Origin: Saposhnikovia divaricata
Taxonomy: Eukaryota > Streptophyta > Magnoliopsida > Apiales > Apiaceae
Assembly: GCA_036435485.1 (NCBI GenBank)
Contig: CM071596.1
Span: forward strand, 13,668,001 to 13,732,000
Direction of reading: 5' to 3'
DNA length: 64,000 nt
Every line of letters begins with the position of its first letter. Positions within the stretch are counted from its first letter, which is position 1. This document shows positions 35,020 through 48,405 of this stretch, one piece after another. The notes beneath the pieces were generated by a model. That model was not told the origin of the DNA and did not search any database. It saw only the letters and a list, made by a program, of their open reading frames with translations. A program made the position numbers and the translations under genes.

Positions 35020-37896
35020 TTAGAAAAAGAACCGTGCGATATCATTCACATCCCCGCTCAAACATGCCCCTCTTTATTATTTTTTCTCATTTTTATTTTT
35101 TATTTGATTTCTCTCATTTTTGAGAATCTGTCAACCAAGTTCATAGGTTTTTTACCCATATTTTAAGTTTTGTTCTTTTGGAAATTCGGTACATTTAAAT
35201 GTGTAGTATTGTGTATTTCTATAATTTTTATTATATTAATACATTCAAAATATCTGCATGGGTCGCGATCAATTTTTCGAATACATATTTAAAATTCATA
35301 AACACTTATTTTTAACGATCGTTATAAATCATTAAATTCTCTCTCAAAAAGATTACATGTTTCAGCGATATGAGAAAGGATCACTACTGTGCAAAATCTA
35401 TTAAACGAACATAATTATGATAAAGGAGAACTTTCATCTAATCTAGTTTCCTATATGTTTGTCCAATATCATTTTTACAAATTTTATATACTTTTATTAG
35501 TGAATTGTATAAAAATAAGATATTATCAATCAACCAAATAAATCAAATATATCCCGTTCTTAGAGTAAGATAGATTGTGGGCCGTCTTGGCCAACCACGA
35601 CCTTGGCTTACAGTTTATGGTGATTGCCCACCTTGTTTTTAATGACAACTTAAAATGTGTATATTTAGCTTGGGAGTTTGTACGTTGAATTTTTTATTCT
35701 ATTCTATTATAATATGGTATATATATCAAAAATTAGCTTTCTTTTACCCGTAAATAAGGAAGAAAAATTGATTCGATCTGATGGTACCCGATCCGAAACC
35801 CGAAATTTTGGATATACCAAACCCGAATTTCTGGATTTGTGTTTAGATTTAAATTTTAAACCTGAAATAATTTCGATTTACATTTGGATTTAAGTTGTAC
35901 TAAACCGATATCCGATCTGAAACCCGATCCACTATCGAAACCCGATACATAAATAATATAATATTATAATTTGAATTTATTTTATGTAATATTTTAGATG
36001 TAAGACATATAATTTATTTGTTTTTATTCAAATATTTCATTAGAAATAGTCAATACTAATTTAGTAATTAGAACCATTTATTTCTCAATCACAACTTTAT
36101 TGATATATTTAAGATGTAATTTTCTTTACTTTACATAAAATTTTCATTTGTGTTGTATATAAAGAATTATTTTTGTTTCATATTTTAAATTTGACTTAGT
36201 ATGTCATTTCGTATAATATGTTACATGTGACTACTTAATCATTTTAATTTTTAATTATAGTATAAATATTTAATATTGTTCGCATATAGCAGTTATTTTA
36301 ATTTGACACATTATTACTAATTTTGGATACCAAAAATAAATAGATCTATTCCGAAATCCGACGAGTTTGGTTTTGGATATTGAGTTTTGGATCTGGATTT
36401 ATTTTAAAACCCAAAAATATTTGGATATGGGTATGGATTTTACAAAATCGGATCAAACTCAACCCGTTGTCATCCCTACGCATAATATAAGAGATTTGAA
36501 AATGAGTATCACCTGTCTTTTATCAATTTGACTAACATGTTGAAATAGAAAAATTGTTGAACAATTATTAGATTATCTCACCAGAAAGGCTATATATTTC
36601 AGTGATATAAGCGAGGGATGTACCACAATTTCAGATCTGATCAACGATCGTAATTTGTATGAAGGAAACTTTGTTACCTTGATATGATCTATTTTAATAT
36701 GTGTTTGTCCAATCTTGATTATTTTTGCAGATGTATGACATTTTATTGATGAATTATTTACCTATAAAAAATAGTGATTTATAAGAAAATTTGAATGATT
36801 ATTTGTGTAGATGTCGTATGCCCTTTTATGGATAAATTAATTATCTATCAATAGTGATTTATTAGAATTTTTGCGTTGAGTTGAACAATTTGCTATGAAA
36901 ATATTCACTAACAATATTTTTATTGACTTTAAAATGAATTTTATTTTCTGGATTGATAATTTATACACCAAATAATGTCTAATACTATTTGAGAGTCTAT
37001 TTAGTATTTCGAATAATTCAAATATATTGTCAAGTCAATTTGTTTATCCTACTTTTTATTGCATAACTAAAAAATACTGATAAATAAAATGTTAATGATA
37101 ACTGTTTTAAAATTCATTCCTTTATATTTTAATTGGTTGAATCTAGCTTTTTTTTATAATTGATTAATTCAAAAGTTTATATAACTTAAATTTTGAACTT
37201 GTATTTAGAATAGTGTAGTAGATATTTTTTTAATTTTAAACATATTTAATTGAATAAGAGTATATTTATTCAAATTTAATTGCACCTCATAATTGTAGAT
37301 CGAGTGTTTGAGATATTAAAATATTCTATTATATAATATAGATAAAATAGACCCATGCATTAAAATAATATATTTGTATTAAAATCAATCAAGAAATACA
37401 CAATTTTGGAAAATGACTCTAAACATAGAGAAGGGTGCAAAGAACAGATGTGCTGGTATATAATAATATAACAGTGAATGATTTTAAATTAAAATTTGTG
37501 ATTAATTAGTTAATAAGTATTTATTAAAATTAATCAGTAATATATAACTATATTTTATGATATGATTGCAGTTGATATTTATGAAAATATTGATTTATTA
37601 GAATTTTTGTGCCAAGTTGAACAATATGCTATAAAAATATTTACTAACAATATTTTTATTGCCTCTATAATGAATTTTATATTTATGAAAATTAACTCGT
37701 AATATATGATATAATTATGATTGACTTTGAATTAAAAGATTGATAAGTTAGTAAATATTTTATCACTTGAAAAAACATGTAATTTACACATGTAATAAAT
37801 AAAATAAATTTTTTATTTCAAAAAAATTGTTAAGTAACCACGATAAGTAAATTAGGATGAGAATGATATGATTAATTTTATTTTATAGGTAAATTC

Positions 37897-37899
<3 letters not shown>

Positions 37900-37927
<28 letters not shown>
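37900..37927. repeat. (TA)n microsatellite
   Basis: About 28 bp of TA inside HelA. Confidence 0.9.
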
Positions 37928-37930
<3 letters not shown>

Positions 37931-39610
37931 GATTAATTCGTATTATATAATAATGCAGTTATGATAATTGTAAATCAAAAGAGTGGTAAATTTATATTGC
38001 GAAAATCGCTTAACATTATATATTTGTACTAGCACTTTACCCGTGCTACGCACCGAAAGCAAAATTTTTAAATTTCAAAATAGTTATAAAAATATATAGC
38101 GTATCAAAAAATAAATTATTTTATTAAATTTTTTTTAGAGTAACGAAATCGATATGCATCTCAAGTAACTTTCCTCAAATTATGTGTAATTGTATGGACG
38201 CGTGTTAAAAGATATTGAAAAATCGTGTATATTAAAAAAAGATTAATATCAAAACACAATCATTTGATATATGATAAAATTTACCTAAGATACATATCAA
38301 TTTTCTTATTTTCTTTTATTTTTTCCCCAAGTAATTTAACGACATTTTATGCTATTTTTACAGAAAATTCGGTTTAGCATAATAATGTTTTGAGCATCTG
38401 GCTTAGAGAACAATAAAAACATAATTATTAACAGAAAAATAAATCAAATACACATTTTTCATTCTACAAATGCAAATAAAATAGGAAATGAGCAAATTTT
38501 GGGAGTAATTTTAGAGGTCCCAAAGAAAGTTCCAAAAAAAAATCTCAAAAAGTGAGTTGTCATATTTTGATTGGTTAGCGTTCTACTCGTGCTACGCACC
38601 GAATGATAAAATTAATTAATTAATTAATATTAACATATTATTTTAATCACTATTTATAAAAAAATAATTTGATTAAAATTTAATTATAAAATTATAGTCA
38701 ATTTATACCAATTGCATTAATATCAATATTATCAAAGAATTATCATAACATTCACATCCCCGCTCAAACATTCTAAGCCCCTTTTTATTTTTTTTCTTAA
38801 TTTTATTTTTCATTTGAATTGTCTCATTTTTTAGAATCTATCTACCAAGTTCATAAGTTTTTTTATCCATATTTTAAGTTTTGTTATTTTGAAAATTTGG
38901 TATATTTAAATGTGCAGTACAGTGGATTTCTATAATTTTATTATATTAAAATTAAAATATTTGCATGGGTCACGATCAATTTTTGAATAGATATTAAAAA
39001 TTCACAAATAGTTATTTCTAATGACCGTTATAAATCATTAGACTGTCTCTCAAAAAAAGGTTGCATGTTTCAGCGATATGAGAAAGGATCACTACTGTGC
39101 AAGATCCATTAAACGAACTTAATTATGATAAAGGAAAACTTTTATCTAACATAGTTTCCTATGTGTTTGTTCCATATCATTGTTACAAATTTTATGTTTT
39201 TTTATTAGTGAATTGATTTACTATAGAAAAATAAACATTATCAATTAACCAAACATATCCAATACAACCCGTTCTTTGAGTATGATATGAATGTTGGAGT
39301 TTATGGTGATTACCATAAGCTTGTTTTTAATGACAACTTAAAATGTGTATATTCAGTTTGGAGCTTGTATATTGAATTTTTTATTTTTTCTATCATAATA
39401 CGGTATATTAAATATTAGTTTTCTTTCATCCATAAATAAGGAAGGAAAAGTAATTTGATCTGATGGTACCCGATTCGAATTTTTGGATTTATATTTGGAT
39501 ATAAATTAAATCCGAAATAGTTTCGATTTGCATTTGGATTTAAGTTGTACCGAACCGATATCCTATCCGAAATCTAAAACCCGATCCACTATCGAAACCG
39601 ACACATAAAT

Positions 39611-40123
39611 TGATATGGGCTGAAAATAAGCCCTAAAGGTACATTTAATATGATATTAATTAGACCCAGTATGGTCCAAACGTAGGGCCCATTAATGAGG
39701 TCAGAATCCCTATTTTAATATTAATTTCGTAATTAATATTGGGGGAAATAAACGACTCAGCAATAAGAGTTGGATAAGGATAATATCCCCTTCAGACTTA
39801 GCCACCAAGGCATCCAATTCGACATGGAAACTAATTCCTATAAGGAATAGATCTAGAACCTTCCTCAAAGACTTGTCCACCAAGTCTCCAAATCCTACCA
39901 TAATTCTAAGGCTTCTCAAGCCTATATAAAGGGCCTGACCCCTCATTCTCAGAACTACGTTTTCTTGGCTTGATTCTCTAATACAGAGATACGTAGGCAT
40001 TCTGTGAGGACCGCATAGTCTCGAACGCAGAAGCAGCCATTAAAGCACGAAGCTCACGAACCCTAGCATTAAATACACAAACCCTAGCCGCAATAATTTC
40101 AACCTAGTTTTTATTCCATAACA
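39611..40123 (+). repeat. Tat 5' LTR (513 bp)
   Basis: Starts TGATATGGGC and ends CCATAACA. TATA box TATATAAA at 39923-39930. Short - strand ORFs inside it are shadows. Confidence 0.95.
39923..39930 (+). promoter_or_regulatory. Tat LTR TATA box
   Basis: TATATAAAGGGCC context; the 3' LTR has the same box at 50128-50135. Confidence 0.75.
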
Positions 40124-40125
40124 TT

Positions 40126-40143
40126 TGGCGCCGTCTGTGGGAA
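40126..40143 (+). other. Tat primer-binding site
   Basis: TGGCGCCGTCTGTGGGAA, two bases after the LTR. This is a common Tat-type site; its first nine bases fit the 3' end of tRNA-Asp, but the full tRNA match is not certain. Confidence 0.75.
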
Positions 40144-40156
40144 GAAGACATCAACC

Positions 40157-42091
40157 ATGGTTACCACTCGAAGAACAACACCGGTCTCAACCGAGGCTAC
40201 CTCTGGAACCGTCGTTCCACCAATCACTGCTCCTCCTGTTGGTACAGAACAAGGGTCTGTACCCCCATTGACGGAAACAAACCCTCATACTCAGATCTCT
40301 CAGCCACAAGGGACGAATCCCCTTGTTGAAGGACCTCAGCCAGTAATCGTCCCTCTAGGACAAGAGACTAACCCGCTCCAGATGATAGTCTCTCCTCTCC
40401 CTCTGAGTAGCCGCCCGCCGTTTCATAGTCTCTCCACTTCTTCGCTCCCTGTCAACACCAACCCACTGTATGGGCTGCCTAACTACCCCCAAGATCCAAG
40501 GGATCCAGGACCAAGCGGTCATGCTCGGCTGATCCATGGGCAACAACAACCCCCTTATCTTAGAGGCCCGGCCCCTCCTGAACCAGGATACTATGATTAC
40601 TCTGGTTCTTATACTGGAGACTCGTCGTCTGAAGACGATGATCGAGACGAAGCCCCAAGGAGGCGACGTGCTAGTAAGGAACCTCAGAGGAGGAATCCAT
40701 CAAACCGTGATGGTCCTTTAACAATTGTAGAGAAAATTAAGGCTTATGAAGCCGAGATTCAGAAGATGAAGGACGACCAAGCAAGGGAGCAAGAGAGACA
40801 GAACCCTAATCAGACTCGACCTCCTCCGACTTCAGGAGGGATTCCCTTCATAGATTTGGAGAGGTCTTCGAGGAGACACCGAAGGGCTGAAGCCCCAACC
40901 AGAGGAACTACAAGGATGGAACTCCCCAAGAGTAACCCCAAAGATCTGATGCTACAAGGAGATCTTGATGATCCAACCCCTTCATTCACTGAGGAGGTGA
41001 TGAACGCACATATCTCCCGAAAGTTTAAGATGCCCACAATCAAAGCTTACGATGGAACGGGGGATCCCGCAACTCATGTGAGAACGTTTACGAGCGCATT
41101 GTTACTGCAGCCTGCTAACGATGCCCTTAAGTGTAGGGCGTTCCCCCAAACCCTGTCGGGCATGGCGCAACGCTGGTATAGTCGTTTACCTCCAAACTCG
41201 ATTAGCTCTTTCAAGGAGTTGAGTATCGCTTTTGTCAGTCAATTCATTAGCGGAAGAATTCATGAGAAAAGCTCCGCATCCCTTATGTATGTAACACAGG
41301 GAAAGAATGACAACTTAAGAGATTATATCAAGCGATTCACTAAGGAGACCCTGAATATCACTGATTTGGAAAATAAGGTGGCCATGGTAGCCTTGCAGCA
41401 TGGAACCACGGATCTCTTTTTTAAGAGGTCGTTGGCAAAACACCCCCCTGAAAGCATGGATGAACTTCAACGAAGGGCGGACAAGTATATAAAAGCTGAG
41501 GACAACATAAAGAAGGAAGCCGCATTGGGCAATGGAGGGAACAACAAGCGGAAGCAAGAACAAGAGTACGATGCTAGGGACAAGTATCCCCGAACTAGCA
41601 GAGACTCTGAATCTGCTCCAAAAAAGAACTCGGGTCCAAGGTTTTCCGAATATGCCAGGCTTAATGCTCCAAGAAGCCAGATCCTGTTGGACATTGAAAA
41701 GGAAAAGGACTTCCGATGGCCGAAGCCACTTAGGGGAGACCCAGCCAAGCGGAATAAGGAACAGTATTGCAGGTTCCACAAAGATGTGGGACATGACACC
41801 GACGATTATAGGCAACTCAAGGATGAGATTGAGTTCTTGATACGAAGAGGAAAACTAAGTCAGTTCACCAAGGGTGATGACCGTGGGAACCAGAGAAGGG
41901 ACAATGACAGAAGGGACAATGAAAGGAGAGATAATAACAGGAGGGATGACAACCATGACCGCAATCCACAGCCCCGAAGGGCAGTTATCAACATGATCTG
42001 GGGAGGCCCGACAGCAGCTGGCACAACTAAGAATTCTCGAAAGGCTTATGCTAGAGAAGTAATGCACATTGTGGGGGAAGCCCCGAACTAA
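40157..42091 (+). CDS. gag: Tat gag polyprotein (644 aa)
   Basis: ATG at 40157, 14 bases after the primer site. A long Pro/Thr/Ser-rich N-terminus (1-180) is followed by a charged coiled-coil-like stretch (about 195-215), the capsid domain at about 289-430 (KAYDGTGDPATHVRTF, AQRWYSRLPPNSI) and an H/C knuckle at about 537-551 (YCRFHKDVGHDTDDY) in which the last Cys is Tyr. The Arg/Asp-rich tail (about 580-620) is probably RNA-binding. The frame is fully open to TAA at 42089. Pol follows in another frame with a short overlap, so translation of pol would need a frameshift, or an indel occurred. The Tyr in place of the last knuckle Cys may impair RNA packaging. Confidence 0.9.
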   Translation: MVTTRRTTPVSTEATSGTVVPPITAPPVGTEQGSVPPLTETNPHTQISQPQGTNPLVEGPQPVIVPLGQETNPLQMIVSPLPLSSRPPFHSLSTSSLPVNTNPLYGLPNYPQDPRDPGPSGHARLIHGQQQPPYLRGPAPPEPGYYDYSGSYTGDSSSEDDDRDEAPRRRRASKEPQRRNPSNRDGPLTIVEKIKAYEAEIQKMKDDQAREQERQNPNQTRPPPTSGGIPFIDLERSSRRHRRAEAPTRGTTRMELPKSNPKDLMLQGDLDDPTPSFTEEVMNAHISRKFKMPTIKAYDGTGDPATHVRTFTSALLLQPANDALKCRAFPQTLSGMAQRWYSRLPPNSISSFKELSIAFVSQFISGRIHEKSSASLMYVTQGKNDNLRDYIKRFTKETLNITDLENKVAMVALQHGTTDLFFKRSLAKHPPESMDELQRRADKYIKAEDNIKKEAALGNGGNNKRKQEQEYDARDKYPRTSRDSESAPKKNSGPRFSEYARLNAPRSQILLDIEKEKDFRWPKPLRGDPAKRNKEQYCRFHKDVGHDTDDYRQLKDEIEFLIRRGKLSQFTKGDDRGNQRRDNDRRDNERRDNNRRDDNHDRNPQPRRAVINMIWGGPTAAGTTKNSRKAYAREVMHIVGEAPN

Positions 42092-45000
42092 AACTGAGAT
42101 GGTAATTGGTTTCGATGATTCAGACTTGGAAGGGGTGAAATTCCCCCATGACGACCCGCTGGTCATAACTCCTGTGATTGGAAACTCAGAAGTAAAATGA
42201 GTCTTGATAGACAATGGGGCTTCTGTGGATATTTTATTTCATGATGCATTTGTGAAGATGGGATACAACGACTCTCAATTGACCCCTACAAACATGCCTA
42301 TATACGGGTTTAACGGAGTAGAGTCCAACGTTGAAGGGACTATTCAGCTACCCGTGACTATTGGGCAGGAGCCTAAAGAGGCGACTCAGATGCTGAACTT
42401 CTTGGTGATCAAGGCAGCCTCAACATACAACGCAATCCTTGGAAGGACTGGACTTCATGCGTTTAAGACTGTGGCCTCTTCCTATCATATGAAGATTAAG
42501 TTTCCGACACGGAATGGTGTCGGAGAACAAAAGGGTGATCAGAAGATGGCAAGAAGTTGCTCTGTAGCCGCGCTGAGGGCCGATGGAGTCGGGGGGCAGG
42601 ACCTTCCGATTGAAGACATGGATGTCCGCGATGATGGAGAACATAGAGGGAAGCCAGCAGAGGATTTGATTCCCATACCTCTAGAGCCTAATGATCCTGA
42701 AAAAGTTACTTATGTTGGAGCATCTCTGAAAGAACCCCTGAAGGGAAAGTTGATAGAATTCTTACAGAAGTATAGCGACATGTTCGCTTGGACAGCAGCT
42801 GATATGCCAGGGATTGACCCTCGACTCATAACTCACAAGTTAAATGTTGATCCCAAAAGGAAGACAATAAAGCAGAAGAAGAGAAACTTTGCTCCGGACA
42901 GGCAAGAGGCCATTAGGCAAGAAGTGGATAAGCTCTTGGAAGCTGGTTTTATTGAAGAGATTCAGTTTCCCGAATGGTTATCAAACCCTGTGATGGTCAA
43001 GAAAGCGAATGGGAAGTGGAGGATGTGTATAGACTTCACTGACCAGAATGATGCATGTCCAAAAGATTGTTTTCCCCTCCCAAGGATTGATATGTTGATA
43101 GATGCCACAGCTGGACACGAGATGTTAAGCTTCATGGATGGATTCAGCGGCTATAATCAGATTAAGATGCACAAGGATGACATACCTAAGGTATCTTTCA
43201 TAACTGACTTTGGTGTCTTCTGTTATCTTGTCATGGCTTTTGGTCTAAAGAATGCATGAGCTACTTACCAACGATTGGTGAATAAGATATTCGCCCATCT
43301 GATTGGAAAAACCATGGAGGTATATGTTGATGACATGTTAGTCAAGAGCCTACTCAAGGCTGATCATATCGAACACCTCGGAGAGGCATTTGAAGTGCTG
43401 AGGCACCATAAGATGATGTTGAATCCCGCCAAGTGTGCCTTTGGCGTTGGATCCGGAAAGTTTTTAGGACTGATGGTTTCAAAGAGAGGCATTGAGGCCA
43501 ATCCTGACAAGATCAAGGCGATTTTAGACATGGAGCCACCACGCTCTATAAGAGATGTGCAGAGGTTGACAGGCCGAGTTGCAGCTTTAGGAAGATTCAT
43601 CTCCAAGTCTGGAGACAAATGCTTGCCTTTCTTCCAAGCGTTAAAGAAGGTGAAAAATTTTGAGTGGACACCTGAGAGCCAAGAGGCCTTTGAGCAACTG
43701 AAGAAGTACATGGTTGAAGCCCCATTATTGACCAAACCAAGTCCTGGGGAGATTCTTTGTCTATACCTAGCGGTATCCGAACAAGCCCTGAGTGCTGTCC
43801 TTATTCGGGAAGAGGAGAAAGTCCAGAAACCTATCTACTATGTGAGCAAAGTGTTGCATGGGGCTGAGTTGAATTACTCACCCATAGAAAAGTTTGCTTT
43901 GGCATTAATAACTGCCTCAAGGAAGTTGCGGCCTTACTTTCAGGCACATAAGATTCAAGTTCTGACAAACCAGCAGTTGAGGAACATATTGCATAGCGCT
44001 AAGGCCAGTGGAAGGCTAATCAAATGGGCGATTGAGTTAGGAGAGTTTGATATCACATACAAGCCTCGGACAGCTATCAAGGCTCAGGCATTAGCTGACT
44101 TCGTGGTTGAATGCACTATTAACAACCAAGAAGTCGGGGGGCAAGAGATAATGACTACCCCTGTGCAAGAGAAAAAAGAAGAAGAACTTACACCTGATCT
44201 GAGGGAATATTGGGTGCTCTATTTTGATGGAGCATCAAAAACAAAATCTAGTGGTGCGGGTTTGGTTTTGCAAAGCCCGGATGGGTTCACAGTTGAGTAC
44301 GCTTTAAAGTTGGATTTCCCTACTACCAACAATGAGGCGGAGTATGAGGCATTAATAGCTGGTTTGGGTTTGGCAAGAATCATGAGGGTCAAAAATCTCA
44401 AAGTTTGTGGAGATTCAAGGCTTGTGGTATCACAAGTAAATGGTGAATTCGAGGCTAAGGATGAGACTATGGCAAAATACTTGAGAGTAGTAAAGGCTGT
44501 TATGTCCCAGTTTGAGGAGTGCTATGTTGAGCACATTCCAAGAGAGGAAAACATTAAGGCCGATGCCCTGTCTAAATTTGCTTCTTCCGAGATAGAAAAT
44601 TATGCTGGGAGTGTCTATTTTCAGGTCTTGAAGGCCCCGACCGTTAACTCAAAGTTATTGGCACCAATTGATGTAGGATGCTCTTGGATAGACCCTGTCA
44701 AGGCACACTTTGAGACCGGATGGCTCCCAGACAATGCCTTGGAGGCACGAAAACTTTCAGTAAGAGCATTGAGATACACTTTGATTGAAGGCATTTTGTA
44801 CAAGAGGTCGTTTGTCATCCCATACTTGAAATGTTTAAGGCCTCAAGAGGCAAGAGAAGCATTGGAAGAAGTTCATGAAGGGATCTGTGGGCAACACTTG
44901 GGGGGCAGAGCCCTAGCTCAAAAGATAATTCGTTTAGGGTTCTATTGGCCGGAGATGTTGGCTGATGCACAAAACTATGTCAAGAGATGTGAGAGATGCC

Positions 45001-45917
45001 AGAAGCATGCCCCAATTGTGAGGCAACCGCCTGAGATCTTAACTTCAATTAACTCTCCCATTCCATTTGCAATGTGGGGGATGGATATACTTGGGCCTTT
45101 TCCCATGGCATCAGCGCAAAGGAAATTCCTAATAGTGGCCATTGATTACTTCACTAAGTGGATTGAGGCTAAACCTCTGGCCAAGATAACCACCAAGCAA
45201 GTTTCCCAGTTCTTTTGGGAGAACATAATTTGCAGATACGGAATCCCACGAATCCTTGTAACAGACAATGGGACACAGTTCAATAATGAAGAGTTCAAGA
45301 AGTATTGTGAAGAGAATGCGATTGAGCTCCGTTTTACCTCAGTGGCACACCCACAAGCCAATGGGCAAGCTGAGGTAGCTAATCGAATTATCCTTGATGG
45401 ACTGAAAAAGAGGGTCGAACGCTCTAGGAACACTTGGGTAGATGAATTGCTGCCCATACTTTGGGCATATCGTACCACTTGTAAGGTAACAACTGGAGCA
45501 ACCCCATTTTTGCTGGCTTATGGAGCTGAGGCAGTTGTACCTTTAGAGATCATGCAAGCATCACCTCGAGTTGAGGCATATGAGCCAGAAACTAACGACG
45601 AAGGAATGAGACTTGCCCTTGACTTAATTGATGAAGTTAGAGATAAAGCTAATGCAAAGAATGCTGAATATCAGAAGAGAGCCTCTTTTCACTACAACCA
45701 GAGAGTTAAGGAAAGGTTCTTTCGACAAGGCGACATGGTTTTAAGGAAGATTGAAGCCTCAGGAGTTGGCCAGAAAGGAAAGTTAGCACCAAATTGGGAA
45801 GGACCAAATCTAGTCAGAAAGGTGTTAGGACGAGGATCCTACAAGTTAGAAACCTTGGACGGGGTTGAGGTGCCCCGAACTTGGCATGCTGTGAACCTCA
45901 AAGTTTATTATGTTTAA
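42081..45917 (+). pseudogene. pol: Tat pol: protease, RT, RNase H, archaeal-type RNase H, integrase
   Basis: Frame 3 is open except for TGA stops at 42198-42200 (just before the protease site LIDNGASVDILF) and 43257-43259 (in RT, where Gly is expected in FGLKNAxATYQR). RT has FMDGFSGYNQI and catalytic YVDDM (about 43323). The first RNase H lies at about 43740-44100; a second, archaeal-type one at about 44210-44590 (YFDGASK, NNEAEYEAL, GDSRLVV, ADALSKFA) is diagnostic of Tat. Integrase has HEGICGQH...CERCQ zinc ligands (about 44873-45005) and a D-D-E triad (MDILGPF, TDNGTQF, NGQAEVANR). Apparent starts at 42204 and 43275 are non-ATG codons after the stops. Confidence 0.95.
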
Positions 45918-46329
45918 GTTCTTTTGACAAAGGCTTGGACTTTTATCTATTTATTAGGAATAAGGTTCGAATGAAACCATTATAGAGCATGTTGATCCCA
46001 GTAGAAGATAGAATATTTATGTAAGGGTTGAACCCATTCTATTGATATCCTTTGACAGCATAATGGAATTTATTCTGTTTTCTCTATGAGTTATTTCTCC
46101 TTGTTAAAATAAACACGAAAGGCAAACGTTGAACTAGCTTGTGAGTTTAGTACCAGCCAGGGGGCCAAGTACTCGAAAAATTCTAAAGTTTAACGAACTA
46201 TAAGCAAAAAATGAGAATATGGAAACAAAAGAAACTAACTACATAGATAAGTTAAGTCATAAACCCCGAAGGGCAAAAGTTCAGGATAAATAAAGATAAA
46301 AAAAACAGAAATAAGCCACGCAGGGCCAT
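45918..46329 (+). other. Tat spacer between pol and the antisense gene
   Basis: No ORF on either strand that looks coding. It would hold the 3' end and polyadenylation signals of the convergent antisense transcript; A/T-rich motifs occur but none is decisive. Confidence 0.6.
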
Positions 46330-48309
46330 CTATGCATCTAGGTCATCAACTACAACATCTCCCTGGGTAGAAGAAGGATCTGCTGCCTCTATCCCAGGAG
46401 AAGAAGGTGGATCCTGAGTGGGCTGAGAGTCCCCATCCACAGTTGTCTCTGTAGCAACCTCCATAGCAGCTGTCACTCCAGGGATAGCAGGAACCGGGAA
46501 CCTCTCCAAGGACACCCCCTCAATCTTCCCACTCAGTTCCTCGATGATCTCCTCCCAACACTCCTTGAAGGTACCAGGAAAGTTTGCATCATACTCGGCA
46601 TTCAGGACATCTTGAAAGTCCTTAGAAGCCTTGTAATCAGCAATGATGTGTTCCCTGTTCTGCTGCACCTCCAGCTGTAGCTTCCTGTTCTTCTCCTTCT
46701 CAGCAGCCAGCTCCTTCTCCACCTCCCTAAAACGAGCAAAGTTTGCCTCGGAGGAGTCAAAGTATCTGTCTCTGTCCCTCTCAGCTATAGTCTTATCAGC
46801 ACGTACCTCCTTCAGGTTATGAATAGCGGCCTGAAGGTAGGCGTTCATCTGCAAAGAAAACAAGTGAATAAGGGAAACGAAAATACAATTAAATTAAAGA
46901 AGTTGAATAAGAAATTACCGAAGCAACAGCTTGGGCCCCAAGAAGCTCAATCTGCAAGTCATCAGAGGACTCCACAATGTGGACCCTATCTCGTGGAGTA
47001 ACCACGCTCCTGGACCACTCAGCTGCAGCCCTAGAATCACCTACAGCTGTGTCCCTATTGCATAAACCCCATCCCACTGTAAAGGGAGTGAGGTCTTCCT
47101 CAATAGGAACTGGCTTTTCTTGAAGAAAAGCAGGAACACGCTCCACTGCGGGAGAAGCATCATATGTCCTGGCCCTTTTGGCCCTAGGGTTCTCTGTTAC
47201 CACCCTAGCAACAGCAGCAGCCTCCCTCTGCTTAAAAATTGCTCCCAGAGCAGCTTTGGCTGCAAAATGATTACAAAAATGTTAGAAAGTTATATCTAGC
47301 ATAAAATGTTAATAAAGCAAGAGGTGAGAATTTCAAGTTAATTACCCTCAGGGCCCAAATCGCTTAGCCCATGGGCCTGCAACGAATCTTCAGAAATCAA
47401 ATTTGCACATTGATGCAAATTATCAGACGTTAACAAAGTTATGGCAGCCTCTTCTTCCATGCCCAATTTTATACTCCTGATAGGCCCATCAACGGCTCTG
47501 CAGAAATTGGGCCGAAAATAGTTGTCCCAATCATCCCCATCCAAAAAGATATAAAACCATTCCCTTTTCCAATTAGGAAGGGAATCAGGAGCGGAATCCG
47601 AAACAAAACAAGAACGGGCTAAAGAACGATGTTGGATTTTGACCCAGCCCGAATTGTCAGAAGAATTGACAAATTTGAATAAATATCGAAAAACAGAAAT
47701 GCTGGGCTCAAGCCCATGTTTCTTACATTGGACCATGAAACAATAGATAAAACGCCATGCATTTGGCATAAGTTGGGTTGGACAAACCCTGGCTTCAGCC
47801 AAAAGACGGCAAACAAAAGGAGGAGGTGGAAGGCGGAAACCAGCATAAAAAGTCTCTTTGTAAACCCTAATGGCCCCAGGCTTTGGGTGACAAGCCCTTT
47901 CATTTGAGGCCGGAACAACGGCCCTATAAGGCCCATTAATATGAAAAAGTTGGGCTAGAATATCTACCCTATGTTGTTTGTATTTTGATTTATACTCATA
48001 AGCATCTAAATGAAGCATATTGGGAAAAGCTTGACCAAACTCATTTAAAAGATCTCTAAGGGAAAAAACACTGGCATGGACAAGAGATGTTTTAAGGTTC
48101 TTACCCCTCGAAAGCCGTGGAGCGGTGGTAGAAGTGTTGGCGAGTTGAGACTGGCCTGAAGAGCTGGAATCCTCCATTGAAATGCTTCCCTTGAAGGCTT
48201 GAAACCCAGAAGTGTTCAAAAAAGAAGTTGAAGAAGATGAAGATTCAACGATCTTCAAACGGAAACTGGAAAATAGGGCGGAGGAAAGACGCCGGAAATC
48301 GCCTCGCAA
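46330..48309 (-). CDS. Tat antisense accessory gene, three exons (gypsy-type transposon protein domain)
   Basis: Exons at 48309-47346, 47259-46919 and 46848-46330 (- strand). Intron 1 is 47345-47260 (86 bp, GTAATT...TTTTGCAG) and intron 2 is 46918-46849 (70 bp, GTAATT...TTTGCAG). Phases match at both junctions and the total is 1824 bp, i.e. 607 codons plus stop, with no internal stop. A later ATG at 48177 (MEDSSSSGQ) is an alternative start. Exon 1 carries the conserved plant 'putative gypsy type transposon' domain (ETFYAGFRLPPPPFVCRLL, PNAWRFIYCFM). Exon 3 is a long helical coiled coil (about 46860-46600) and an acidic Pro/Ser tail. Antisense ORFs after pol are known in Tat elements; their function is not. 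A TATA box lies at 48406-48412. Confidence 0.8.
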
Positions 48310-48405
48310 CAGAACCCTAGCAGAGCTTTTTGGAAAATATTTGTGGGAAAGGAGAGATAATTTTTGCTGAATAGTGAGATGAGAAATGAGGGACGCACAC
48401 TACTC

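Noticed and set aside
38581..38601. Hel2 3' hairpin as the end of Hel1 or HelA
   Set aside because: Pairing 38575 with 54222 and 38029 with 55375 restores continuous host sequence at both levels; other pairings do not.
41315..41815. 166-residue - strand ORF opposite Tat gag
   Set aside because: Shadow of gag; unlike 46330-48309 it has no intron structure, promoter or known domain.
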